Assembly: GCA_024743175.1 (NCBI GenBank)
Contig: JANSXA010000005.1
Coordinates: 186,001-250,000 of the forward strand
From: Pseudomonadaceae bacterium
Lineage (GTDB): Bacteria; Pseudomonadota; Gammaproteobacteria; Pseudomonadales; Azotimanducaceae
Reading direction: 5' to 3'
DNA length: 64,000 nucleotides
The number at the start of each line of letters is the position of its first letter. Within the stretch, counting starts at the first letter, position 1. Below, in pieces: positions 51,564 to 60,726 of this stretch. Made by a program: the position numbers and the translations under genes. The notes beneath the pieces are model-generated. The model was not told the DNA's origin. It saw nothing but the letters and a program-made list of their open reading frames with translations, and ran no database searches.

Positions 51564-54272
51564 CTAGTTAGAGACCCGATACAGTGTCGAGATCTCGGTA
51601 CGCAACATGTCCCCACTGAGTTCAAACGGAAATGGCGGTACCTGCTGGGGGTAGAACCCCTCGCAGCCAAAAGCGTTGCAGCGTTGTGCCTGCATCGCCT
51701 GTAACTGCATGACATTACCCTGTAATGCGTACGCACCCCTCACCTCAACGCGCATACTGTTGTCGAATGGAGTATCCACCTGGTAGTACTCACCCTGGGG
51801 AGAAAACTCAACGTAGATATACCCATAAGGACCCTGGCCTTCCCAGGCGCCAACTAACGAATCACTTTGAGGCTGAGGTTGTGGGTCTGGTACCGGTCCG
51901 GGCTGCGGAGGCGTCAGATGTTGGGTCCGGCTGACCTCAATAATCTCGCCCACCGCGTTGCCGGCGCCGCCGATGAGTGATTTGATAAACAGCGAATCCG
52001 GTTTGTTGGGGTTTGCAAGCAGCATGAAGACCTCTCGCCCCAGAATCGTCTTGCCATCAGCGGCAAAGGTGATCAGCTGCAAAGTAGGTAACAGCGCGTT
52101 ATCCAGGCGGGCGACAAACAGATAGTCTTTTGCCGCTTCAGGCAATAATTCTGCGTTGACAATCGCCTGGGCAGAATCAGGGCTTGATTTCAGCGGTTCG
52201 CCAATGCCAAAAATATCCTGGCCTTCAGCAGACCATATGCCGGCCAAATCTGTAATGGACAGATTCTTGGCGGCATCCAGACCACCGCGGATATCCTGAC
52301 GGGCATTGGTCACATTGACCTCGGCGTAACCCAGCGCGCTTTCGCCGGACAGCGTTTCTACCTGCGCCCAGGTTCTGTAGGTGCCGTTTGGTACTTCATC
52401 CATGATCAGTTCAAGGCCATCGTTCCAGGTCAGCTTCTGGCCTTTCACCCATTCGCTGCCACCGGCATCGGGCATGAATTCGTACAGCAACGTGACCGTA
52501 TCTTCCGGTTTCGGCTTGACGCCACGGGGAGAGATGCTGCCGTCTTCCTGTTCGACCAGCAAGGCGATACCCACAGCCTGCCAGGTTAACAAGTCGAAGG
52601 AAATCACCGCTATGTGTTCACCTTCCGTGGCGCTTTTGTAGAGTGCTCTGATGCTGACGGTTGTACCCGCACCACTCTGCGCCTGACGGGAATCCAGCGT
52701 GGCAAATGCCGCGTACTCACCATTACTGATTGCAAACGTTGCGGGCGCTACTTCCATCTCCATACGCGCACTGCCGCCTTTGAATTCAGGCATCAACAGC
52801 TCAGCTGTAGATCCGGAAGCAGCCAGTCTTTCGGCCATAAAGCGACTGTCGGTAAGGTAGCTCAAGCTGTAGACCAGGTGGCCTTTCTGTTCTGCCATGT
52901 AACGACCGACCATGCCTTCAACCCACAGAATGTTGTCGCCTTCAACTTCCAGTTTGAGTGTGGTGTTATCAAGCATCGAGCTGTTGGTTACCTGTTCCAT
53001 AGTGCCGGCTTTGACGTAGCGGATGCCTTTAATATTGACAGGGCGACTGGCATTAGCCTGCTGCTGATGCAATGTGTATAACAAGCTTGGCCACTGGCTC
53101 TGCTTACCCATGCGCAACTGCAGATAGTCTTTATTGAAATTTTTGCCCATGGGAGGCGCATATATTGCGAGACCGTGGCTGAGCCGATGACGGTGACTGG
53201 TGTACTGATCGACGACAGCGCTGTCCATTGCGTCCAGCAAACCACGGAACTCCTGTTCCGCGGGGAACGCCCTGCCTAACGACTGGCGCATGCGCTTCAC
53301 AATATCCAGAAGATCCGAACTGGCTGTTGCATCCACGCCGCGTTCCAGATTTTCTGTTTTACCCGACACTTCAAAACTGTCCGCCCAGAACATGGAACGG
53401 GACAGTGCTGGCCAGAGTCGTGGCGCATTACGCGCAAGATTGCTCGACAGCGCATCCAGGTTCTTAACTACCCGGGGTATCTGACCGAGATCAATGGCCG
53501 ATTGTGTAGCGATCAGCTCGTTTTCGTTCTCTGCATACGCGCCGTATCGCTGGACAATGTTGCTGGCCAGGGCGCGGGGGGTTGAATTGACGTTACCAAA
53601 CTCTGGAAGCAACACATGATAGGGCCACCCGTAACCCGGCTCAATGGCCTGGGAAGCAACCATGAAGTCGGCAAATGGAGCCATTTCATAAGCCACTTCA
53701 AGTTGCGCCATAAGACACATGTCAAAACCAATCAGATCCAGCTTTTTACCTGGTGGCAGTGCTTGTGACAGCGCCTGGCTGAGCTCTACCGTTGTCAGGC
53801 TATCGTGACCATCACCGTTGCCCAGGTCATCGTCACTGGCCATGGCCTGCCATCCACCACCATGGTTCCACATGACCAGGCCGAAACGTCGCGCTGGGAA
53901 ATTATTCATCGAATACTTCATAAAATCTGTCAGCGTTTGTGGATCGCCGGTATTGACTTCACCAATACGAACAAGCTCGCGCAGGTCAACAGTGCCTCGA
54001 TCTTTGTTCGGTTGTATCTGCAGTATTCGGGTATCGTGCCAGTCGCCTAACTCTTCAGAATAATCTTTCGAGCGGTCGATCAAGACAATGACATTCACGC
54101 CAGTTTCCGGCAGACCTGCTTCCATTTCATCGAGGTCCACCAGAGCCGGACCTTCCAGATCGTTATCGCCGGCAATGTAGACCATCAAGGTCCACTCCGC
54201 TGGATTGCCATGGGCCAGGCTGCTGCACACCAGTAACAGGGTAAGGAAACTACGTTTGAATAGATGTTGCAT
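51564..54272 (-). CDS. clostripain-like cysteine protease (C11), exported
   Basis: 902 residues. Signal peptide 1-22. The C11 core has the catalytic His 137 in LVMWNHGGGW and Cys 186 in IGFDMCLMAQ, and the family opening WTLMVYIAGDNDLE. Clostripain-like enzymes cut after Arg/Lys and are calcium-dependent; some self-activate. The C-terminal ~450 residues are beta-rich and without known catalytic residues. It is the last gene of the operon starting with the caspase-like gene at 59932. The 25-residue Gln/Pro linker (PQPGPVPDPQPQPQ) separates the last domain. Confidence 0.9.
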   Translation of the reverse strand: MQHLFKRSFLTLLLVCSSLAHGNPAEWTLMVYIAGDNDLEGPALVDLDEMEAGLPETGVNVIVLIDRSKDYSEELGDWHDTRILQIQPNKDRGTVDLRELVRIGEVNTGDPQTLTDFMKYSMNNFPARRFGLVMWNHGGGWQAMASDDDLGNGDGHDSLTTVELSQALSQALPPGKKLDLIGFDMCLMAQLEVAYEMAPFADFMVASQAIEPGYGWPYHVLLPEFGNVNSTPRALASNIVQRYGAYAENENELIATQSAIDLGQIPRVVKNLDALSSNLARNAPRLWPALSRSMFWADSFEVSGKTENLERGVDATASSDLLDIVKRMRQSLGRAFPAEQEFRGLLDAMDSAVVDQYTSHRHRLSHGLAIYAPPMGKNFNKDYLQLRMGKQSQWPSLLYTLHQQQANASRPVNIKGIRYVKAGTMEQVTNSSMLDNTTLKLEVEGDNILWVEGMVGRYMAEQKGHLVYSLSYLTDSRFMAERLAASGSTAELLMPEFKGGSARMEMEVAPATFAISNGEYAAFATLDSRQAQSGAGTTVSIRALYKSATEGEHIAVISFDLLTWQAVGIALLVEQEDGSISPRGVKPKPEDTVTLLYEFMPDAGGSEWVKGQKLTWNDGLELIMDEVPNGTYRTWAQVETLSGESALGYAEVNVTNARQDIRGGLDAAKNLSITDLAGIWSAEGQDIFGIGEPLKSSPDSAQAIVNAELLPEAAKDYLFVARLDNALLPTLQLITFAADGKTILGREVFMLLANPNKPDSLFIKSLIGGAGNAVGEIIEVSRTQHLTPPQPGPVPDPQPQPQSDSLVGAWEGQGPYGYIYVEFSPQGEYYQVDTPFDNSMRVEVRGAYALQGNVMQLQAMQAQRCNAFGCEGFYPQQVPPFPFELSGDMLRTEISTLYRVSN

Positions 54273-54286
54273 GCTTAAGATTGTCC

Positions 54287-57200
54287 TCAGATTCTTTTTT
54301 CGTAGCGGAAACCAACCGCGACCTCGCCTATATCAAAATGATCAAGACCAGCCGTCCTGCGATAGTCGATAAATGTGGCCATTCCACGAATCAATTGCAT
54401 GTGTACGCCCAGCGACCAGACCATGTAGTTTGCATCGACGCCACCGGTCTCGACAATTACGGGTCGAGATGGATCACTTGAAGCCATGGCAAACGTGTCA
54501 CTGACAAACCGGACTTTTTCATTTTCGCTCTGATTCTTGAACTCTTTGATGTAATCCACCTGCGCATAAGGCACCACCACACCCCAACGAGGCGCAAACG
54601 TGGTGGACACATGAAAACCTGCGTTTGCAGTCACCGAGCGCGAGACGGTTTCAGGTAAAGCCAGATTTAATCCACCAGCACCGGTTTCGTTGAAGGCATC
54701 TACCGACGTATCCGAATAGGAAAAGCCGAGATGGGGTCCAAATACCCAGCGTCCGCGCGTGAAATCCAGACCCGTACCGACACCAACACCGAAACTGGTG
54801 CCGTCGCTTTCACCCCTGGCACTGCGGTTGATGTCTCCGCTGGAGTCGCTATAGGTAAGCTGGCGCGAGGTATCGACGTTGCTGTGCCCATAAGTTACCA
54901 GCGCATCCAGATAGAACAGATCTTCATAAAAATAGGTACCGAGCAGTGACAGCGAATAAGACGCAATTTCCACACCACCACCCACGTCAAAGTCGGCATC
55001 CACCTCGTTGTAGCCAATCGCCGCACCGAGATACAGATTGTCCCGCAAGCGATAATCGGTTCCTGCGGTTAAAGCCACTGTATTGAAGTCGTATCCCGGA
55101 GTTCGACGCGTGTCGTCCCGATCGCCAAAGTTGATACGGCCTTCGGAGAAAAATCCCCAGCGGCCAAAATTATTCTGTGACAGTTCGCCCAACACTGCCT
55201 GCAGATCGGCACCGGCAACCTTCACATCGTCCGTCGCGATTTCGAGGTTACTCAGGTCAACCCGACTGGCGCCAGACCTTAAACCATTCAGTCGTCGTGA
55301 CAGATTGCCGTGTTGGATCTGCGTATGCTTCAGCAGGGAGCTAAAGGTGCCGATTATCTCGTCGGGGGTTAGCACGTCCAGCGCAGCAGCAACCTGGGTG
55401 GTCGAAGTGCCCGCATTTCGCAAACTCCCACAACGAGCATCCAGATCTAACTGATCTGCTGATGGTATAGCCAGACCTTCAATACGCGGGCAGAGATCGT
55501 CCAGGTAGGTCGCCATACGAAACTGAGTTTCGCTCAGCGTTTCAATAGTGGCGATATCAAAAGCCGTAAACGTCACCGTGCCAAAATTGATGCCTCCATC
55601 ATTACGCACGCTGAACTCGAAATCCGGACCGGGGCCGTTGCTCAGGAAGGTGACACCGGTGCCGACATCCAGAGCGCCGGTTGCTGTGAGGACATCAAAG
55701 CTCTGGCCGCCCGGATTGTAGCCATCGAGCAAAGTGACACCCACTGTACCGGCATTGAGATTGATGGCGCCATCGACGTTGATGACGTCAAACTCACCGG
55801 GTTGGTTGCCCGCAATTTCAATGTCGAGCGTACCGCCATCCAGAACTAAATCTCCAACGATGTTCAGTGTGCCGGGAGAATTGCCTGGGCCAACCGTGCC
55901 ACCCGCATCAACCAAAGTTGAAGTTGCCACGAGATTACCGCCGTCACCGGACAAGACTCCACCGCCCGCTATAAGCACTGAACCTGGCGTAGAAAGACTG
56001 CCACCGGCGTTCAGAACAACACTGTCAAAAATACTGATATCTCCATCGGCATTGAAACTGCTGGTGGCGCCGCTGACTTCCAACAGACTGTCTAAGCCCG
56101 AGGCACCAATACTCAGCGTACCAGGAGCTGTAAAAGCGCCACCGTTTCGCACAACAATGCTTTGCGCCTCGCTGGCGGACAGATCGATATCACCAGCAGG
56201 CAGATCATAGCTACCACCATCGAGGAGTATATTGTTGAACCCATCAACAGCGACCAGTTCAACCAGGCCGCCACTAAATACTGTTAGTCGTTCTGCATTG
56301 ACGGTGCCGGTGCCACTCAGTACACCACGCAGGCCCAGGAAGACATCATCAACATTTATCACTCCGGTATCGTCAACGGTTACCAAACCACTCTGGGTGT
56401 TGTTATCGGCGGTGGCAAAAGAGATGTTGAGAAAGCCATCAATGTTGACAGTGGCCCCGGTGTTCACCTGTACTTCGCCACGCCCGGTGCCCTGACCAAC
56501 GTTGAAATACCCCTGCCCCGGCGTTAATCCTGCCAGGTTGACCACGGCCTGGTCAGTGGCGGTGAACAGCGCATCGCCATCGCCAATGGCATTGCCAAAG
56601 TCAGCTGCGACAACGATCACGCCCTGCGGCCCTGAGATATCCAATGTCGAACCAGGTCCTGAGATATTCAGAGTGCCTTGAGAATTAGCACCGCGACCAA
56701 GGTTGATGCCTGAGTTAAAGCCGGTGCCGGCAACGGACACCGTAGCGCCGTCGAGAATATCTATGACCCCTACCGCAGCATCAATACCGTTGGTAGCAAT
56801 ACCTGCGACCAGAGCGCCGAGATCGCCGGTATTCAGAGTTAACGATGTATCCGCGCCAGTAACCACCAGGCTGCCACTAGCGGGTAATCCGGGTCCAGAC
56901 TCACCCACGCCGATTGCGTCGCCCACCTGCCCCAGTCCGCCAAACAAATCTTCCAACACAACTGTGGAACCATTTTCAATGAGTAACGAACCGGTACCCT
57001 GTAGACCGACAGACAATCTCACCTCGGGCAAGCTGGAGTTGGCGCCTATCGTCACGTTAGCGTTATTGAACACCGCGCTGCCAGTACCCCCTTGAGTACC
57101 AATAGTAATACTGCTGCCGATGAATCCGGTTTCTGCGCCACCGCCAATGTTGATTGTCGCACCGTTGGTGAGAGACAAGGTTCCCGTGCTGCCCTGCCCA

Positions 57201-58174
57201 ATGATGAGCTCATCGCCCAGATTCAGCTGGGTTGTCGGGCCATCAACTACGATGCTGCTCGTTGAACCGACACCGCGCGCAGCATAGAGGGCTTGGGCAT
57301 TCAACACACCACCGTCAAGGAGGTCGATATTGGCAACGGTGTCTGTGCCAGCTCCGGCAACAACCACTGTTTCAACATTAACGGTACCTTGATCTTCAAT
57401 CAGAAAGCCGGCTTCACCGGCTTGGAAATCAGCGCTCGGCGGGTTGTTACCCATGAGGATTTCGAACACATTGAACTGAGAACCCGCGTCACGCACTTCC
57501 AGGAATCCACGACTGATTGCATTGCCGCTGGCGTCCCCAAATGTACCTTGTCCGAATGCGGATCGAACACCATTGACGACACCACCGTCTGCAATCACCA
57601 ATGTCCCGGTAGCATCCGCTATGGGTGTCCCCAGTACCCGAGCAGAACCCACAATTATTGCACTGGTTGCTTCAAGGCGGCTGCCAGCTCCTGAAACAAG
57701 GAGTTGAGCATCTGACCCGGTTGCTCCACCGACGACAACGTTGCAGGTTGCAAAGATGCACCCCGCTGGATCACTGCCATCATAGATCGCACCCGCTAGA
57801 ATCTGACCGCTACTACCACCATTGAGCGTCAGGCGATCACCAAGGCCGATGGTCCGCACCAGAGTGCCGCTACCTGTGACCGTCCAATCAGCGGCTCCAG
57901 AAGCAGGCGTGGTAATTTCATCCGCCTGGACAAACGAACCACCGTCAATAATGAGCTGGGCCAGGTCTGCCAGAACAATACTGTTACCAGCGGGTGCAAT
58001 ATAGTCACCCGCTGTTGCAGGCAGGAGACCATCATCCACCGCGTCACCACCTTCGGTTGTCACTGTGCCCGTTGGCGTGACCGCTGCAGAAGCCGGAAAG
58101 CCCAGGATAATACTGATCAGTATCCAGATCGGCATGCGCCGGGAATGTATTGGACTGTGTTTTTCTGGTGACAT
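54287..58174 (-). CDS. autotransporter (type Va) with beta-helix passenger
   Basis: 1295 residues. Signal peptide (1-30, ending FPASAA), then about 900 residues of Gly/Asn/Ser-rich repeats with beta-helix character (LVIADGGVVNGV, LLIENGSTVVLED, SLTNGATINIGGGAETGFIG), a linker, and a C-terminal beta-barrel of about 280 residues (RWGFFSEGRINFGDRDD through GFRYEKRI) that opens the outer membrane for the passenger. Located 14 bases ahead of the C11 protease gene and 21 behind the caspase gene, so all three are exported or envelope proteins of one transcript. The passenger has no recognised enzymatic domain. Confidence 0.9.
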   Translation of the reverse strand: MSPEKHSPIHSRRMPIWILISIILGFPASAAVTPTGTVTTEGGDAVDDGLLPATAGDYIAPAGNSIVLADLAQLIIDGGSFVQADEITTPASGAADWTVTGSGTLVRTIGLGDRLTLNGGSSGQILAGAIYDGSDPAGCIFATCNVVVGGATGSDAQLLVSGAGSRLEATSAIIVGSARVLGTPIADATGTLVIADGGVVNGVRSAFGQGTFGDASGNAISRGFLEVRDAGSQFNVFEILMGNNPPSADFQAGEAGFLIEDQGTVNVETVVVAGAGTDTVANIDLLDGGVLNAQALYAARGVGSTSSIVVDGPTTQLNLGDELIIGQGSTGTLSLTNGATINIGGGAETGFIGSSITIGTQGGTGSAVFNNANVTIGANSSLPEVRLSVGLQGTGSLLIENGSTVVLEDLFGGLGQVGDAIGVGESGPGLPASGSLVVTGADTSLTLNTGDLGALVAGIATNGIDAAVGVIDILDGATVSVAGTGFNSGINLGRGANSQGTLNISGPGSTLDISGPQGVIVVAADFGNAIGDGDALFTATDQAVVNLAGLTPGQGYFNVGQGTGRGEVQVNTGATVNIDGFLNISFATADNNTQSGLVTVDDTGVINVDDVFLGLRGVLSGTGTVNAERLTVFSGGLVELVAVDGFNNILLDGGSYDLPAGDIDLSASEAQSIVVRNGGAFTAPGTLSIGASGLDSLLEVSGATSSFNADGDISIFDSVVLNAGGSLSTPGSVLIAGGGVLSGDGGNLVATSTLVDAGGTVGPGNSPGTLNIVGDLVLDGGTLDIEIAGNQPGEFDVINVDGAINLNAGTVGVTLLDGYNPGGQSFDVLTATGALDVGTGVTFLSNGPGPDFEFSVRNDGGINFGTVTFTAFDIATIETLSETQFRMATYLDDLCPRIEGLAIPSADQLDLDARCGSLRNAGTSTTQVAAALDVLTPDEIIGTFSSLLKHTQIQHGNLSRRLNGLRSGASRVDLSNLEIATDDVKVAGADLQAVLGELSQNNFGRWGFFSEGRINFGDRDDTRRTPGYDFNTVALTAGTDYRLRDNLYLGAAIGYNEVDADFDVGGGVEIASYSLSLLGTYFYEDLFYLDALVTYGHSNVDTSRQLTYSDSSGDINRSARGESDGTSFGVGVGTGLDFTRGRWVFGPHLGFSYSDTSVDAFNETGAGGLNLALPETVSRSVTANAGFHVSTTFAPRWGVVVPYAQVDYIKEFKNQSENEKVRFVSDTFAMASSDPSRPVIVETGGVDANYMVWSLGVHMQLIRGMATFIDYRRTAGLDHFDIGEVAVGFRYEKRI

Positions 58175-58195
58175 GAATCCCCCTGCGGATATCAG

Positions 58196-59932
58196 TTAGC
58201 GTGGATAAAAGAAAAAGTCGCCCACCTCATGGCCGGCGGCGCGAATAGACTTGAGTTCTGGTTGTTGCACAAACCCCCGCGCCAATGCAGCCGATCTGAC
58301 CCGATCGCGCACTTGTAAAAAAAGTTGCGGGCTGGACAATAAATCTGTATTGCTCTCCAACGCGTCAAGAAACGCACTGGCAAAAATCGAATGGCCGTTG
58401 CGCCCCTGGTCCAGAACCGGACTGTCGCCACCGGAAGACAACAGCAATCTGGCGCGCTTGGACAATTTGAATTGCAGGAATTCCGGATTGGCGTACTGCG
58501 GGTTGTCAGCGCCCATGAGGGACAAGCTGGGTTCGCCAGCCAATAAGCCGGCATAACAGGAATCTGCCACAACAAGTACGCGTTTTGCTGATAATCGCGC
58601 CAGATGACCGGTTAGAAATTCATTCGAAACCCAGAATGTATTACGCGGTGGGCGTTCAGCGTTGCTGGGTAACCAGTAGCCGAGTTCTCCTTCACCGCGC
58701 GCCAGTCGGCTGCCGTGACCGGCAAAAAAAATCAGCAGGTTGTCCTCTTCTTTCAGAACCGAGGCAAGATTGTTTATCGCCTGCATCATTTCAACGTTGT
58801 TGCCGTCGTCCAACGTGAAAACCGTGAAGCCATATTTGTCGCGCAAGATTTCGCCGGCCCTCGCAATATCGTTGAGGGGCGTTTGCAGATCTTCCATCTG
58901 TTCGTACTCGGCATTACCAATGAGCAATGCGTAGTAGCGACCCAGCGGTACACCATTAAATCGGGTTTGCTCACCTTCACGCGTTATCACCGGCGTTTCT
59001 GGTGACGCGCTGGGTTCGCGCAGCTGTAGAGTCTCAGCGTTATCCTGGCGAGAAGCGACAAACTGAATCTCGCTTTCCAGGGCGACCAGTTCCGTGCGCT
59101 GAGCGGTTTGCTTGGCGATCAGGTCAGTGACAATATCCTGCAGCGTCTGACGTTTCAGTTCGATGCTGGCCTGGGTGTCTGTTGCCTCGCGCAGTTCCAC
59201 CTGCAGGGCATCAATTTCTTCACGTAACAAATTCAGCTGCGCATCCTGGCGGTGAATCTGTTGTTGCAGGCGTTGCGCTTCCTCCTCACGCTGACGCTGC
59301 GCTGCAGAAGTAAAAATCAGGTTATCGGCATCTATTCCCCAGGCAAGACGGTACCAGTTGATCGCTTCGAGCTGATTTTTCTCTACCCCCAACCCCTGTT
59401 CAAAAAGAGTGCCCAGCGCGAATTGAGCGCGGGTGTTACCTTGTTCAGCCGCCTTGCGATACCAGATCAAAGCTGCTGCGTAGTTGGGCTCCCCGCCCAG
59501 GCCTCGTTCAAATATCTGCCCCACATTGGCCTGCGCCTGAGCATCTCCGGCCTCGGCGGAGGGCAGCCAGACGGCAAGCGCAGTGCGATAGTCAGCGCGA
59601 TCATAATCAGTATATTCACCGCCTTTTATACGACAGTCTGCCGCAGTGGTCTGAACCGGTCGGCGTGGTCCTAAATAAGTGGTATTGGCCAGGCGGCGCA
59701 CCTTACCTGGTAGCAGACAGTCAACCACATGCAGGTCGGCGACATGGTCGCGCCCTTGTACTGCAAGGCTCTGCTGCAAGGCGCTTTGGTATTTTTTCAC
59801 AGCTTTTGCAGGCTGAGCAGCACCCGCAGGCCAGAAGTTGCCCAGGCAGAGCACCATAATCGCCACAAACCGCCAGCTACTCCTGTTTGTAGCGATAGCG
59901 TCGCGAGCGCTCAGAACCTCGAGTAACAACAT
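58196..59932 (-). CDS. caspase-like (C14) protease with Sel1 repeats and coiled coil
   Basis: 578 residues. N-terminal signal or anchor segment (about 21-39), two or three Sel1-like repeats (AQAQANVGQIFERGLGGEPN, AQFALGTLFEQGLGVEKNQL), a coiled coil (212-300) and a C14 caspase domain from about 330 (RYYALLIGNAEY). The catalytic dyad is intact: His 406 in FFAGHGSRLA and Cys 459 in VADSCYAGLL. Such metacaspase-like proteins cleave after basic or acidic residues and occur in signalling and cell-death pathways. It is the first gene of the three-gene operon. Promoter motif site 7 lies 29 bases upstream. Confidence 0.9.
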   Translation of the reverse strand: MLLLEVLSARDAIATNRSSWRFVAIMVLCLGNFWPAGAAQPAKAVKKYQSALQQSLAVQGRDHVADLHVVDCLLPGKVRRLANTTYLGPRRPVQTTAADCRIKGGEYTDYDRADYRTALAVWLPSAEAGDAQAQANVGQIFERGLGGEPNYAAALIWYRKAAEQGNTRAQFALGTLFEQGLGVEKNQLEAINWYRLAWGIDADNLIFTSAAQRQREEEAQRLQQQIHRQDAQLNLLREEIDALQVELREATDTQASIELKRQTLQDIVTDLIAKQTAQRTELVALESEIQFVASRQDNAETLQLREPSASPETPVITREGEQTRFNGVPLGRYYALLIGNAEYEQMEDLQTPLNDIARAGEILRDKYGFTVFTLDDGNNVEMMQAINNLASVLKEEDNLLIFFAGHGSRLARGEGELGYWLPSNAERPPRNTFWVSNEFLTGHLARLSAKRVLVVADSCYAGLLAGEPSLSLMGADNPQYANPEFLQFKLSKRARLLLSSGGDSPVLDQGRNGHSIFASAFLDALESNTDLLSSPQLFLQVRDRVRSAALARGFVQQPELKSIRAAGHEVGDFFFYPR

Positions 59933-59961
59933 CGAACACCTATTTACTTTCCGTTTGCTTA

Positions 59962-59986
59962 TAGGCGCAAGAAGACTCGTATATGG
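59962..59986 (-). promoter_or_regulatory. island promoter motif, site 7 (minus strand)
   Basis: On the minus strand CCATATA, 8 bases, CTTGCGCCTA. 29 bases before the start of the caspase-like gene; it would drive the caspase/autotransporter/C11 operon. Its -35-like part is the least similar of the seven. Confidence 0.5.
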
Positions 59987-60003
59987 GTCGAATTATTTTT
60001 TGT

Positions 60004-60579
60004 TTATTGCTGAGGAAGCTGCGACGTATTATCAAGTTCCGCGTACAACCACGCGCGCGCTGCGCGCCAGGTTCTTTTTACGGTTGAATCTGAGGTGCCC
60101 ATGACTTCAGCCACTTCTTCGTTTGTCAGCCCGCCAAAATATTTCAACTCTACAACCCTGGCAAAGTCTTCGGATATTTCGTGCAGGCGATTGAGGGCCT
60201 CATCCAAAGCCTCCAGATCAAGATCCTGTTCAGCCGGCTGGCCGTGGTAGGTCAATAAAGTGACTATTTCAGCGTCTCTTTTACCCGCTTGTTTTCGACG
60301 TGCTTCGTCAATGAGCACTCTGCGCATGGTGGTTGCGGCCATGGCGATGAAATGCGCCCGGTCGCGCCAGTCCATGTCTGTCAGACCAAACATTCGCAGC
60401 GCGCATTCGTTAACCAACTCAGTGGGTTGCAGCGAAAAACGCATTCTGTCTCCATGCAGAATGCCACGGGCAATCTGACGCATCTGATCGTAAGCGGTTT
60501 CAAAGAGCTCTTCACGGGCCCTGTCGTCCCCCTGACGCCAGGCCAAAAGGCATTGAGTTATGGTTTCTTGATCCTGCAC
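60004..60579 (-). CDS. ECF sigma factor, kinase-linked family (module 2)
   Basis: 191 residues, GTG start. Region 2 (LQPTELVNECALRMFGL, HFIAMAATTMRRVLIDEARR) and region 4 (FARVVELKYFGGLTNEEVAE, TSDSTVKRTWRAARAWL) match the sigma factor at 46448 closely in the family-specific LQPTxLVNE motif. Divergent from the kinase at 60727, exactly as in module 1. Weak half-sites of the island motif (TTTGCGCC) lie on both strands between sigma and kinase, perhaps for autoregulation. Confidence 0.9.
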   Translation of the reverse strand: MQDQETITQCLLAWRQGDDRAREELFETAYDQMRQIARGILHGDRMRFSLQPTELVNECALRMFGLTDMDWRDRAHFIAMAATTMRRVLIDEARRKQAGKRDAEIVTLLTYHGQPAEQDLDLEALDEALNRLHEISEDFARVVELKYFGGLTNEEVAEVMGTSDSTVKRTWRAARAWLYAELDNTSQLPQQ

Positions 60580-60630
60580 AGACCTTTTTTGCGCCTTTAC
60601 TTATATTACAGCCTGATCTGTTTACCATAA

Positions 60631-60655
60631 CTGGCGCAAATTCTCTTGGTGGGTT
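60631..60655 (-). promoter_or_regulatory. weak half-site of the island motif
   Basis: Minus strand TTTGCGCCAG with a perfect CGCC part but no CCAGTTT at the proper distance. Between the divergent sigma and kinase genes. A second TTTGCGCCTT is on the plus strand at 60588-60597. Confidence 0.25.
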
Positions 60656-60726
60656 TGCAAAGCGGTTACATAACTGGCTTGCTTGTTCAGGGTTTGCCCT
60701 GACCTGTTTAGAAAGGATATTGAGGT

